From: an uncultured Bacilli bacterium
Lineage (GTDB): Bacteria; Bacillota_I; Bacilli_A; RF39; UBA660
Length of the DNA: 10,672 bases
Assembly: GCA_947588665.1 (NCBI GenBank)
Contig: CANPYU010000028.1
Span: 1-10,672 of the forward strand
Direction: 5' to 3'
The notes under the pieces were generated by a model, which had not been told where the DNA came from, made no database searches, and saw nothing but the letters and a program-made list of their open reading frames with translations. Positions 1 to 7,446 of the stretch are shown here, in pieces. Positions within the stretch are counted from its first letter, which is position 1, and every line of letters begins with the position of its first letter. The position numbers and the translations under genes are program-made.

Positions 1-1
1 G

Positions 2-91
2 GATGATATAGATCCTGAAATAATTAATCTTGCGGAAAAATTATATGCGACAGAAGAACACAATCGGGAAGAATTTGAATCATACTTATAA
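2..91 (+). CDS. 3' end of an unrecognised gene (partial)
   Basis: An open frame enters from the left edge and ends at TAA (89-91), giving 29 C-terminal residues that begin DDIDPEIINLAEKL and finish EEFESYL. The tail is acidic and probably helical. It is followed ten bases later by a hairpin with a short T-run, as expected for the end of a transcription unit. Too little is present to assign a family or function. That it is a real gene end is inferred from the continuous frame and the terminator. Confidence 0.6.
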   Translation, partial: DDIDPEIINLAEKLYATEEHNREEFESYL

Positions 92-100
92 ATCAATTTT

Positions 101-125
101 AAGAAGCCAATATTTGACTTCTTTT
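101..125 (+). terminator. rho-independent terminator of the upstream gene
   Basis: AAGAAG (101-106) pairs with CTTCTT (118-123) and CAA (108-110) with TTG (114-116), with one C/A mismatch between them and a 3-nt loop. A short T-run follows. The stem is AT-rich and modest in strength. Confidence 0.55.
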
Positions 126-149
126 CCATTGCCAAAATTTAATAAAAGA

Positions 150-178
150 TTGATTTTTAGTTTATTTTTAGTTATAAT
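150..178 (+). promoter_or_regulatory. sigma-A-type promoter of the lipoprotein-ytxGH operon
   Basis: The -35 TTGATT (150-155) and a perfect -10 TATAAT (173-178) are separated by exactly 17 nt. A full AGGAGG ribosome-binding site at 189-194 lies 5 nt before the ATG at 200. The short leader leaves little room for a riboswitch. Confidence 0.75.
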
Positions 179-199
179 TATAAATTGTAGGAGGATCTT

Positions 200-832
200 A
201 TGAAGAAAATATTCCTACTAAGTACCATTCTTATATTATTAACAGGATGTACTAGTATTAAAAATGATAATTTAGATAATATTATCAATAAAGCTTTAAC
301 AAGCGATTTAATTGCTAAAAATACTAATCGTGTTGGATATCGTTATTATTTACCTAAAGGCTTAAAAATAATTTATAGTGATAATTATAATGATATTTTT
401 ACTAGTGATAAATATACTTATTATCTATATGTTGACATTGTTAGTTTTAACAGTAAAAAAGAATTTACTTATAATGTAAATAATGAATCATATTATTCTA
501 AAACTCTTGAATTAAATGATAAAAAAGGTTATATTGAAATAAATAATTATAAAAATAATCAATATTTGATTGAAATTATGTATAATTATGCTAAAATAGA
601 AGTAATAGTATACAAGAGCGATATTAATAGTAGTGTTCTTTATGCTATGTCAGTTTTATCGTCTATTACGTATAATAATAATGTAATCGAAAATTTTCTA
701 AAAATAGATGATATGGAAGAAGTCGAAGAGAGTTTTAATATATTTGAAATCACCGGCAGTGATAATTATTTAGAGTTTGCTACCGATGAAGAAACAAATG
801 ATGAAAGAAATGATCCGGATTATATTAAATAG
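200..832 (+). CDS. small secreted lipoprotein of unknown function
   Basis: This 210-residue protein starts with a textbook lipoprotein signal: basic MKK, a hydrophobic stretch, then the lipobox LLTGC with the lipidated cysteine at residue 17. After cleavage it should sit on the outer face of the membrane. The mature part is rich in Asn, Tyr, Lys and Asp with alternating beta-type stretches. It ends in a strongly acidic tail (EEVEE and TDEETNDE). I recognise no catalytic motif or named domain. It is the first gene of a four-gene operon, with a strong promoter and an AGGAGG site deciding the start. Only 15 nt separate it from the next gene, whose ribosome-binding site begins at this gene's TAG. 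Lipoprotein status is well supported; the function is unknown. Confidence 0.85.
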   Translation: MKKIFLLSTILILLTGCTSIKNDNLDNIINKALTSDLIAKNTNRVGYRYYLPKGLKIIYSDNYNDIFTSDKYTYYLYVDIVSFNSKKEFTYNVNNESYYSKTLELNDKKGYIEINNYKNNQYLIEIMYNYAKIEVIVYKSDINSSVLYAMSVLSSITYNNNVIENFLKIDDMEEVEESFNIFEITGSDNYLEFATDEETNDERNDPDYIK

Positions 833-847
833 GAAGGTGTTTATATT

Positions 848-1747
848 ATGGGCTTAATAAATAAACTTAAAAATATATTATTTGAAGAAGAAGAGGTAGA
901 AATACCCATTTTAGAAAAAAAAGAAAAAAAAGTAACTCCTGTAAGAGAGACTAAAACTTATCAAGAGCCACCTATAAAAGAACCAACATATAATAATAAT
1001 TTTTATGATGATTTAGAGCCAACCATTGAAAAAGAAAATCATTTAGAAGAGGAAGCTAAAAAATCAAGCCCAATGCCTGTACGTGAAGAAAAAAACATTT
1101 CCGATCGTGAAATGTTTAGAAGCGATAAGACATTTAATTTTCCAGCTTTTGATGAAGAAGAATTTGAAAGCATTAAACCCCGAACAACGAATGTTATTGC
1201 CCATGAACGCAAAAAAGCTGAAAAGAAAAATGAATATAAAAGACCAGAAAAGAAAGAAGATACTAAATTTAAACCTTCCCCAATAATAAGTCCCGTATAT
1301 GGTATTTTAGATAAAAACTACACCCCAGAAGAAATTACTAGTCGTAATCCTCTAAATAAAAGATTAGACGTTGATACTGTCCGCAAAAAAGCTTTTGGTG
1401 CTTTAGAAAAAGAAGAGGAAGAAAAAGAAGAAGTTATTATTAAAGATTATCAAGACTATGATGATAAAATATTAGAAGAAAAGTTAGAAAAAGCTCGTAC
1501 AATTGATGAATTATTAAAAGATAGCAGTGATGAAGTAATAACATTAAGAGAAAGCAAAGAAGAAGAATTAAATACATTGAAAGAAGAAAAAGATGATCTA
1601 ACTCATGATGAATTAGAAGAAGATGCTATAACTTCATTAGATGAATTAACTCCAAAAGAAAATACAAATACGGATGATGATACTCTTGAAAGTGACTTAT
1701 TTGATTTAATTGATTCTATGTATGAGAATAGAGAGGATGGTGAATAA
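848..1747 (+). CDS. highly charged, low-complexity protein with N-terminal amphipathic helix
   Basis: The protein has 299 residues dominated by Glu, Lys and Asp. The N-terminus MGLINKLKNILFEEEE could form an amphipathic membrane-binding helix, somewhat like that of SepF, but no SepF core follows. Most of the rest looks disordered or coiled-coil (Glu/Lys runs around residues 60-135 and 185-260). One ordered-looking island stands out at residues 141-158: F-K-P-S-P-I-I-S-P-V-Y-G-I-L-D-K-N-Y. It resembles a short peptide-docking motif embedded in disorder. The ribosome-binding site (AAGGTG, 8 nt upstream) lies just after the preceding stop. The stop codon shares one base with the next ATG (TAATG), so translation is probably coupled to the YtxG-like gene. 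The function is unknown; an envelope or division scaffold is inference from context. Confidence 0.8.
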   Translation: MGLINKLKNILFEEEEVEIPILEKKEKKVTPVRETKTYQEPPIKEPTYNNNFYDDLEPTIEKENHLEEEAKKSSPMPVREEKNISDREMFRSDKTFNFPAFDEEEFESIKPRTTNVIAHERKKAEKKNEYKRPEKKEDTKFKPSPIISPVYGILDKNYTPEEITSRNPLNKRLDVDTVRKKAFGALEKEEEEKEEVIIKDYQDYDDKILEEKLEKARTIDELLKDSSDEVITLRESKEEELNTLKEEKDDLTHDELEEDAITSLDELTPKENTNTDDDTLESDLFDLIDSMYENREDGE

Positions 1748-2046
1748 TGGATTTTTGGTTATCATTTTTACCAATAATAATATATATTTTATTAATAATT
1801 CTTTTAGTTGTTGGCATAATATTAGGGATAAAATCTATTATTACGGTAAATAAAGTCGAAAAAGTAGTTGACGATGTTAACGAAAAAGTTGAGTCATTAA
1901 ATGGTTTATTCCAAATAGTAGATTTTACTACGGATAAGCTAGTTACAATGACCGACAAAATAGTTGATGTTGCAGGTTCAATTGCCTCAAAACTATTTTT
2001 CCGTAAAAAAGCAAAAAAAATAAAGGAGGAGAATGAAAATGAATAA
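1747..2046 (+). CDS. DUF948/YtxG-like single-pass membrane protein
   Basis: This 99-residue protein has one strong N-terminal membrane segment (about residues 3-28, rich in Ile and Leu). A helical stretch follows with heptad-like spacing (VEKVVDDVNEKVESLNGLF), and the tail is basic (RKKAKKIK). A one-TM anchor plus amphipathic helices, directly before a YtxH-family gene, matches the ytxG-ytxH pair of Bacillus (DUF948 followed by YtxH). The family call rests on size, layout and neighbour rather than on a diagnostic motif. The start overlaps the upstream stop by one base, and the end overlaps the next gene by 8 bp. The likely location is the cytoplasmic membrane with the helices in the cytoplasm. 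The molecular role of this family is not established; some members are linked to general stress responses in Bacillus. Confidence 0.75.
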   Translation: MDFWLSFLPIIIYILLIILLVVGIILGIKSIITVNKVEKVVDDVNEKVESLNGLFQIVDFTTDKLVTMTDKIVDVAGSIASKLFFRKKAKKIKEENENE

Positions 2047-2497
2047 AAAGGAAACAAAAGAAAAGAAAAAAAGTGGCTTAGGGAAGTTTTTAATCGGGGC
2101 CGGAATCGGTGTCGGCTTAGGTGTTTTATTTGCTCCTAAAAGTGGCAAAGAAACTAGAAAAGAATTAAAAAATAAAATGGATGATTTAATTGAAAAAGTA
2201 AAAAATCTAGAGGCCCAAGATGTCAAAGAAGCAATTGAAAACAAAATAAATGATATTAAAGATGATTTAAAAAATTTAGATAAGGAAACTGTTACTGAAT
2301 CTATAAAAGAACAAGTAAAAAAAATAAAAAGAAAAGCTGATGATTTAGTTGATTATGCGATGAAAAAAGGTACACCCGTAATTGAAGCTGCAGCTCAAGA
2401 AGTAAAAGAATCTACTATTAAAACCCTCGAAAATATAACTTCTAAACTTAAAGATGATGGCAAAAATTCTTCCAAAAAAAATTCTAAAAGCAAGTAA
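2039..2497 (+). CDS. YtxH family protein
   Basis: The N-terminal block GKFLIGAGIGVGLGVLFAPK followed by SGKETRKELK is the diagnostic YtxH signature: a glycine-rich membrane segment, then the APKSGKETR motif. The rest (to about residue 152) is a long, charged, repetitive helix pattern with recurring DDL, KNL and EQVKKIK units, ending in a Lys/Ser-rich tail. Two in-frame ATGs exist, at 2033 and 2039. AGGAGG at 2024-2029 is 9 nt from the second but only 3 nt from the first, so I choose 2039; the longer form would add only Met-Lys. The gene overlaps the YtxG-like gene by 8 bp, implying translational coupling. The stop codon lies inside the terminator stem. YtxH proteins are small membrane proteins associated with stress or envelope functions; the exact role is not known. 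Confidence 0.88.
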   Translation: MNKKETKEKKKSGLGKFLIGAGIGVGLGVLFAPKSGKETRKELKNKMDDLIEKVKNLEAQDVKEAIENKINDIKDDLKNLDKETVTESIKEQVKKIKRKADDLVDYAMKKGTPVIEAAAQEVKESTIKTLENITSKLKDDGKNSSKKNSKSK

Positions 2498-2516
2498 ATA
2501 AAATTACTTGTTTTTT
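2491..2516 (+). terminator. rho-independent terminator of the lipoprotein-ytxGH operon
   Basis: CAAGTAA (2491-2497) pairs perfectly with TTACTTG (2504-2510) around a 6-nt loop, followed by six T residues (2511-2516). The 5' arm contains the TAA stop codon of the YtxH gene. Confidence 0.8.
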
Positions 2517-2537
2517 CTATAAAAAAAGCCATTTTTC

Positions 2538-2566
2538 TTGACATATTCTCATATTAACGATATACT
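2538..2566 (+). promoter_or_regulatory. strong sigma-A-type promoter of the InlB-repeat surface protein
   Basis: A consensus -35 TTGACA (2538-2543) and -10 TATACT (2561-2566) are spaced by 17 nt. It is the closest match to the vegetative consensus in the window. The purine-rich ribosome-binding site AAGGGTGG (2582-2589) lies 4 nt before the ATG at 2594. Confidence 0.8.
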
Positions 2567-2593
2567 TAACATATAGAAAGTAAGGGTGGTAAT

Positions 2594-4678
2594 ATGGAAA
2601 AAGAATACAGGGTAAGTTGGTTAAAAGTGTTTAGTGTTACTTTAGTAATATTTATTATAATTGGAGTAATATTTTTTATTTACCCCAAAAGTAAAAATAA
2701 AGACTTAACTGCTAGAAATACTTATATAACTAATATTAATTTAATGAAAGATGCTGGTTTTGAATATTTTCAAGGTTCGAATTTACCAGAAAAAATTGGC
2801 TCATCTTATGAAATGACTTTAGGAGAAATGATTGATAGCAAATTAATCATGGATTTTGTTGATGAGAAGGGCAAAAGCTGCAATTTAAGTGATAGCTATA
2901 TCAAAGCAACTAAAACGTTAGACAATGAATATGCTATGAAAGTCTATTTAAGCTGTGACAGTAAAACTGATTATATAGTAACTTCTATTGCTAACAATGT
3001 TGTTTGTACAAATTGTAATGAATTAGCCGAAAATATCTCTAATCCTAATAACGATGCAAACAATGAGGAAAATTATAATCAAAATTATGATAAAAATGAC
3101 AATTATACAGGCTCATCAACTACAGATAAAAATAGCGTAAATAATTATTATTACAATTATTATTACAACAATAATAATAGTACTAATAATAGTAATAATA
3201 CTACTACCAATAATAATTGTTCTACGCCTGATTGTTACTGTAATGGAAAATGTGAAAGTAATATATACTATTCTGTTAACTTTGATTCTAAAGGTGGATC
3301 TTATGTTGCAAGACAATTAGTTAAAGCTAATGATACTGCCGATTATCGTATTTCTACTAGAAGTGGTTATGAATTTTTAGGCTGGTATTTAGATGGTGTA
3401 AAATACGATTTTAACACACCTGTTACTAAAAGAATTACTTTAGAAGCTCATTGGGCTCCTTTAAATAATACCAAATATGAAGTAAGATTTAATCCTAATA
3501 ATGGTGAAAACAGTACTACCACCACTGTAGAAGATGGTAATCCAGTTTCAAGACCAAAAGATCCTTATTTAAAATGTTATCGTTTCTTAGGCTGGTATTT
3601 AAATGGTGTAAAATATGATTTTAGTCGTCCTGTTTATGGCAATATAGTTTTAGAAGCTAAATGGGAAGATGATGGAACTTGTAAAACACCAAATAAATAT
3701 ACTGTAGATTTTAACTCTACTGGTGGTTCAAGCGTTGCTAGTGAAACTGTTTATGAGGGAAATAAAGCCTATCGTCCTAATAATCCTACTAAAAAATGTT
3801 ATTCTTTTGTTGCATGGCATCTAAACTCTACTAATGGTCCAATTTATACCTTTAGTACTCCAGTTTCTAATAATATAACCTTATATGCTGAATGGGAAGA
3901 TGATGGTAGTTGTAACCCTAATACCTATGTAGTTAAATTTAATAGTAATGGCGGTTCATCTGTAAAAAGTGAGACAGTGATCGAAGGAAATAGAGCCACT
4001 GTTCCCGTAAATCCTACTAAGAATGGTTATAAATTCCTTGGATGGACTGATAAAAATGGTCGTAACTTTAATTTTAATACTCGTATATATGAAAATATAA
4101 CCTTATATGCTGAATGGGAAAAAGAAGAAGTAAAATACAATAAATATTGTCGTATTACTGAGGAACGTATATATTCCACTAGTTATATAGCGGAAAGTAC
4201 TATTAAAAATAAATCAAGAACATCATTTAGTTATACCGTATCTTATCAAAATAAAAATGCTCAAAATGTTAGTTTAAAGAAATATGGTAATATAACTAAT
4301 TACTCTGAATATTCTAATGCATTTCATTATTTAAGAGATGGTAATCTTAATTTATTAGGAGGAAATGGTGATGGAATTGATCCTGGAAGTACTTCAAATC
4401 TTCGTGATACATCATTAAAATCTTATAATTTTAATCCTGTTGTAAGATATAGTTATCAAAGAGGTAATACTTATTACTTTGATATTACTGCCAATCTTTT
4501 AAACTTAAATAATATTCGAGAAGCTAGCAAATACTACGTTAATACTTATTACTGGATTTATTATACTCCATTATATTTCGATATTGAATTTACAGATTTA
4601 AGTGACTGTGTTAATGATTTAGCTAGTCGCTCAAGTAGTTATCGGAATTATGAAATTGTCGATACTTACTATCGTTAA
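2594..4678 (+). CDS. membrane-anchored surface protein with four InlB-type B-repeats
   Basis: The 694-residue protein has a short basic N-terminus and an uncleaved-looking membrane segment (about 11-31), so it should be anchored with the rest outside. Residues 40-145 form a compact domain with Cys96 and Cys121, then Cys138 and Cys141. An Asn/Tyr/Thr-rich linker (183-208) and a small Cys cluster (209, 214, 216, 220) follow. Four Listeria-Bacteroides B-repeats (InlB B-repeat/Flg_new type) lie at about 225-287, 294-356, 368-435 and 444-508. Each has the pattern V-x-F-x2-x-G-G (the second reads FNPNNG), then GYxFLGW or a variant, then a closing LxAxW. A further beta-rich, Tyr-rich domain runs from 515 to 694. 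There is no LPXTG sorting signal. It has its own promoter and terminator. Adhesion or matrix interaction is plausible from the repeat family, but the partner is unknown. Confidence 0.85.
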   Translation: MEKEYRVSWLKVFSVTLVIFIIIGVIFFIYPKSKNKDLTARNTYITNINLMKDAGFEYFQGSNLPEKIGSSYEMTLGEMIDSKLIMDFVDEKGKSCNLSDSYIKATKTLDNEYAMKVYLSCDSKTDYIVTSIANNVVCTNCNELAENISNPNNDANNEENYNQNYDKNDNYTGSSTTDKNSVNNYYYNYYYNNNNSTNNSNNTTTNNNCSTPDCYCNGKCESNIYYSVNFDSKGGSYVARQLVKANDTADYRISTRSGYEFLGWYLDGVKYDFNTPVTKRITLEAHWAPLNNTKYEVRFNPNNGENSTTTTVEDGNPVSRPKDPYLKCYRFLGWYLNGVKYDFSRPVYGNIVLEAKWEDDGTCKTPNKYTVDFNSTGGSSVASETVYEGNKAYRPNNPTKKCYSFVAWHLNSTNGPIYTFSTPVSNNITLYAEWEDDGSCNPNTYVVKFNSNGGSSVKSETVIEGNRATVPVNPTKNGYKFLGWTDKNGRNFNFNTRIYENITLYAEWEKEEVKYNKYCRITEERIYSTSYIAESTIKNKSRTSFSYTVSYQNKNAQNVSLKKYGNITNYSEYSNAFHYLRDGNLNLLGGNGDGIDPGSTSNLRDTSLKSYNFNPVVRYSYQRGNTYYFDITANLLNLNNIREASKYYVNTYYWIYYTPLYFDIEFTDLSDCVNDLASRSSSYRNYEIVDTYYR
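3140..3217 (+). repeat. AAT/TAT-rich trinucleotide tract encoding an Asn/Tyr/Thr linker
   Basis: An in-frame run made almost only of AAT, TAT, TAC, AGT and ACT codons encodes residues 183-208, between the membrane-proximal domain and the B-repeats. Such tracts can change length by polymerase slippage in steps of three without breaking the frame. Confidence 0.7.
3266..4123 (+). repeat. four tandem InlB-type repeat units at DNA level
   Basis: Units 1 and 2 share a 37-nt stretch with only two differences (3377-3413 versus 3587-3623). Units 3 and 4 share an identical 27-nt stretch (3872-3898 versus 4094-4120). Units 2 and 3 are each followed by a WEDDG-Ser/Thr-Cys spacer. The array therefore behaves as two related pairs, suggesting duplication or gene conversion within the gene. 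Confidence 0.8.
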
Positions 4679-4689
4679 ATTATAATTAA

Positions 4690-4724
4690 GGTATACTTTA
4701 GATTTTAAAGTATAGCCTTTTTTT
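4690..4724 (+). terminator. terminator hairpin between the surface protein and the aminopeptidase-tyrS unit
   Basis: GG plus TATACTTTA (4690-4700) pairs with TAAAGTATA and CC (4706-4717), with a single bulged G at 4715, a 5-nt loop and a seven-T run (4718-4724). The T-run ends only 4 nt before the AAGGAG site (4729-4734) of the next gene, so this hairpin may also act as an attenuator for the downstream pair. Confidence 0.8.
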
Positions 4725-4741
4725 AAAGAAGGAGAACAAAA

Positions 4742-5938
4742 ATGGATAATAAAAGAAAATATGCTAAATTTCTAATTGAAGGATGTTTAAACTTACATCC
4801 AAAAGATAAACTTTTTATAATTTCTTCCACAATAATAAACGATTTCAATAATCTTGTTACAGAAGAAGCTCATAAATTAGGAATAACTGATATAGAAACA
4901 TTAATCACTGATCCGGAAAAACAAAAAGAACTATATTTAACTAAAGAATATGATGAAATAATTACTAGTCCATATTTTTCCAAAGAAAAATATAATCTTA
5001 TGGCCGAAAAAGGGTATGCCTTTTTAAATCTTTTTTCGCCTCTCCCAGGTTTTTTTGACGAGATAGATAAACAACTTTTTTCGAAAGTAACCCAATATCA
5101 AGCACAAAGTCTTAACACTTATCGTGAATACCAAAACAAAGGTTTAATCAAATGGAATATTAGTGCAGTTCCTAATGAAATATGGAGTCAAAGTATTGTA
5201 GGAATTAATGATATTAATGATTTATGGAATTTAATTTATAAAATATGTCTAATTGATAAAAAAGACCCCATTTTAGCTTGGCAAGAAAAGATTAAAAAAC
5301 TTAACAAGAGGGCAGAATATTTAAATAATTTACAAATCTCCAAACTTTATTTTACCAATAATTTGGGGACTTCAATTGAAGTAGGGTTACCCCAAGATTA
5401 TTTATTTCAAAGTGCTCAAGGAAAAAATTTAGTAAACATGCCAACTGAAGAAGTATTTACTTCACCAAATCGCTTAAAAATAAATGGTATTGTTTATTCT
5501 TCTAAAGATTTATACTATAATAATAATTTAATTTCTCAATTTTATCTTGAATTTCAAGACGGGCGAATAATAAATTATGCTGCAAAAAAAGGTGAGGAAA
5601 TTTTAAAAGGAATAATCGAAACAGATGATGGTTCTCATTATCTTGGAGAAGTTGCTTTAGTTGACTATGATTCCCCAATCTCGCTTACTAATATAATATT
5701 TAAAAATACACTATATGATGAAAATGCTTCTTGTCATCTTGCAATTGGCCAAAGCTTTGCTGAATGCTTAAAAAATGGTTTAACTATGTCTAAAGAAGAA
5801 TTATTATCAAAGGGTTTAAATGCTTCTAAAGAACATGTGGATTTCTTCTTTGGAACTAAAGATTTAAAAGTAAAAGCCCTCTTGCAAAATGGTGAGGAAT
5901 TAGTTATAATGGAAAAAGGAAATTTTGTGGAGGGATAA
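4742..5938 (+). CDS. pepS: M29-family metallo-aminopeptidase (PepS/AmpS type)
   Basis: This 398-residue cytoplasmic aminopeptidase is close to the usual ~410 of family M29, which removes N-terminal residues from peptides using two metal ions. The metal-binding signatures are all visible and in order: NMPTEEVF (232-239, with the conserved Glu pair), LGEVAL with Glu303, ENASCHLA with His332, and HVDFFFG with His365 and Asp367. The surrounding text (GEVALVDYDSPIS; SxGLNAxKEHVDF) is typical of the family. It starts 7 nt after AAGGAG and ends 2 nt before tyrS, so the two are surely co-translated. No clear promoter lies between it and the preceding gene; a TATAAT at 4681-4686 has only a poor -35 (TTGTCG, 19 nt away). 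The role is probably peptide turnover. The symbol is given by family; orthology to a particular named gene is less certain. Confidence 0.92.
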   Translation: MDNKRKYAKFLIEGCLNLHPKDKLFIISSTIINDFNNLVTEEAHKLGITDIETLITDPEKQKELYLTKEYDEIITSPYFSKEKYNLMAEKGYAFLNLFSPLPGFFDEIDKQLFSKVTQYQAQSLNTYREYQNKGLIKWNISAVPNEIWSQSIVGINDINDLWNLIYKICLIDKKDPILAWQEKIKKLNKRAEYLNNLQISKLYFTNNLGTSIEVGLPQDYLFQSAQGKNLVNMPTEEVFTSPNRLKINGIVYSSKDLYYNNNLISQFYLEFQDGRIINYAAKKGEEILKGIIETDDGSHYLGEVALVDYDSPISLTNIIFKNTLYDENASCHLAIGQSFAECLKNGLTMSKEELLSKGLNASKEHVDFFFGTKDLKVKALLQNGEELVIMEKGNFVEG

Positions 5939-5940
5939 TA

Positions 5941-7167
5941 ATGAATTTATATGAAGATTTAAAATGGCGAGGCCTAATCAAAGATATATCTAGCCCTAAA
6001 ATAGAAGAATTATTAAATAAAGGTGGACTAACTTTTTATATAGGAACCGATCCAACGGGAGATTCACTTCACATTGGTCATTTTTCTTCATTTTTAATGG
6101 CAGCTCGTCTTAAAAAAGCTGGACATCATCCTATTCTTTTAATTGGTGGGGCAACCGGTCAAATAGGAGATCCTAAACCAACCGCTGAAAGAGCAATGAT
6201 AACTAAAGAACAAGTAGCCCATAATGTTGAGGCTTTAACAGAACAAGTTAAAAGAATATTTGGCTTTGAAATAGTAAATAATTATGATTGGAGTAAGGAC
6301 ATTAATTTTATTGATTATTTAAGAGATTATGGTAAATACTTTAGTATTAATTATATGTTAGATAAAGATATTATTAGAAGAAGATTAGATGCAGGTATCA
6401 CTTATACTGAATTTTCTTATATGATTATGCAATCCCTAGATTTTCTATGGTTATATCAAAATAAAAATTGTATCATGCAAGTTGCCGGTCAAGACCAGTG
6501 GGGTAATATTACTGCCGGGATTGATTTAATTAGAAAAAAAACTGGCAAAGAAGCTTATGGTTTTACCATGCCTTTAATAACCAAAAAAGATGGAACAAAA
6601 TTTGGTAAAAGTGAATCTGGTGCTATTTGGTTAGATATTAATAAAACATCAAGTTATGAATTATATCAATTCTTTATTAACGTTGAAGATGAAATGGTTA
6701 TTGATTATTTAAAGAAATTAACTTTCTTATCTAAAGAAGAAATAGAAGAATTAGAAAAAATTCATAATGAAATCCCCGAAAAAAGAATAGCTCATAAAAA
6801 ACTAGCCGAAGAAGTAATTACTTTCTTACATGGTCATGAAGAATATGAAAAAGCTTTAAAGATAAGCGAAAGTTTATTTAGTGAAAAAGTAAGTGAACTA
6901 TCAAGTACAGATATTATTAATAGTCTAAAAGGAGTACCAACCCTTGAAATAGAACTAAATCAAAATATTATTGATTTCCTAGTTAATAATAATATATGCT
7001 CTAGCAAAAGAGAAGCAAGAGAATTTATTAATGCTGGTGCAATAAGCTTAAACAATAAAAAAATAATTGATTTAGAATATCTAATAGATAATAAAGATAC
7101 AATAGATAATAAAGTAATTATAATTAAAAAAGGTAAAAAGAACTATTATTTAGGACTAGTCAAATAG
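5941..7167 (+). CDS. tyrS: tyrosyl-tRNA synthetase
   Basis: The enzyme charges tRNA-Tyr with tyrosine using ATP. Its 408 residues and layout match the bacterial TyrS form. The class I catalytic domain carries HIGH at 44-47 and the KMSKS-loop equivalent KFGKS at 220-224. Tyrosine-pocket residues are evident: Tyr33 and Asp37 in YIGTDPT, and the Tyr160-x3-Gln164-x2-Asp167 motif, plus GQDQWGN at 183-189. The C-terminal S4 RNA-binding domain covers about 341-408 (SSKREAREFINAGAISLNNK). The ATG follows GGAGGG (5929-5934) by 6 nt, and that site lies within the end of the aminopeptidase gene. No T-box leader (no GGTGG/specifier architecture) is visible before either gene of the unit, although tyrS in many Firmicutes is T-box controlled. 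The stop codon lies inside the terminator stem. Confidence 0.97.
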   Translation: MNLYEDLKWRGLIKDISSPKIEELLNKGGLTFYIGTDPTGDSLHIGHFSSFLMAARLKKAGHHPILLIGGATGQIGDPKPTAERAMITKEQVAHNVEALTEQVKRIFGFEIVNNYDWSKDINFIDYLRDYGKYFSINYMLDKDIIRRRLDAGITYTEFSYMIMQSLDFLWLYQNKNCIMQVAGQDQWGNITAGIDLIRKKTGKEAYGFTMPLITKKDGTKFGKSESGAIWLDINKTSSYELYQFFINVEDEMVIDYLKKLTFLSKEEIEELEKIHNEIPEKRIAHKKLAEEVITFLHGHEEYEKALKISESLFSEKVSELSSTDIINSLKGVPTLEIELNQNIIDFLVNNNICSSKREAREFINAGAISLNNKKIIDLEYLIDNKDTIDNKVIIIKKGKKNYYLGLVK

Positions 7168-7175
7168 TTCTTTTT
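7135..7175 (+). terminator. rho-independent terminator of tyrS, overlapping its 3' end
   Basis: A perfect 13-bp inverted repeat is formed by AAAAAGAACTATT (7135-7147) and AATAGTTCTTTTT (7163-7175), with a 15-nt loop. The last 11 codons of tyrS, including the stop at 7165-7167, form the stem and loop. The loop itself contains the 8-bp palindrome GACTAGTC (7154-7161). A-run before and T-run after make it potentially bidirectional. Confidence 0.8.
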
Positions 7176-7199
7176 AAATGTCAATAAATAGTAAAATGA

Positions 7200-7373
7200 G
7201 GCTTATTGTATATTAATTGTTTAACTATTAATAATATAACTTTTAAAGAAGTTTTAAATAATTGTAATCTTTTAAATGAAGCTGAATTAAATAATCATCT
7301 ATTTACACCTGAAGAAATAATAAATTTATATACAAACTATTTAGAATCACTAACAACTAATTTAACAAAATAA
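7200..7373 (+). pseudogene. possible coding remnant or very small ORF
   Basis: An open frame follows a TGA (7197-7199) and runs to TAA (7371-7373). It encodes about 57 residues with natural-looking composition (TFKEVLNNCNLLNEAELNN, then TPEEIINLY). It has no in-frame ATG; the only start option is TTG at 7206, 4 nt after a weak GAGG. It reads like the helical C-terminal tail of a larger protein whose front is lost, perhaps of the fumarase/adenylosuccinate-lyase kind, but that resemblance is faint and I do not assign it. It could also be chance in AT-rich DNA. No promoter or terminator clearly belongs to it. Confidence 0.3.
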
Positions 7374-7446
7374 TCCATTATTTACCACTAAAAATATAAC
7401 AAAAAAAATAACTTAACAAGAACTTTAAAAAAAATTAATATTTAAC

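Noticed and set aside
848..900. SepF-like N-terminus of the 299-aa protein
   Set aside because: Only the amphipathic MGLxxKxKN start is similar; the conserved SepF core domain is absent.
1716..2057. Minus-strand open frame of 113 codons opposite the YtxG-like gene
   Set aside because: It is an antisense shadow of two overlapping coding regions with good ribosome-binding sites. Its Phe/Ser-rich composition is typical of reversed Lys/Glu codons.
3116..3316. Minus-strand frame of 66 Ile-rich codons that looks like a membrane peptide
   Set aside because: The Ile run is simply the AAT/TAT linker read backwards; there is no ribosome-binding site or promoter.
2594..4678. Cell-wall sorting (LPXTG) in the InlB-repeat protein
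   Set aside because: The C-terminus has no LPXTG, hydrophobic stretch or positive tail; anchoring is best explained by the N-terminal membrane segment.
4679..4741. T-box leader expected before a tyrS-containing unit
   Set aside because: The gap is about 60 nt and has no T-box consensus or specifier-loop architecture, only a single terminator-like hairpin.
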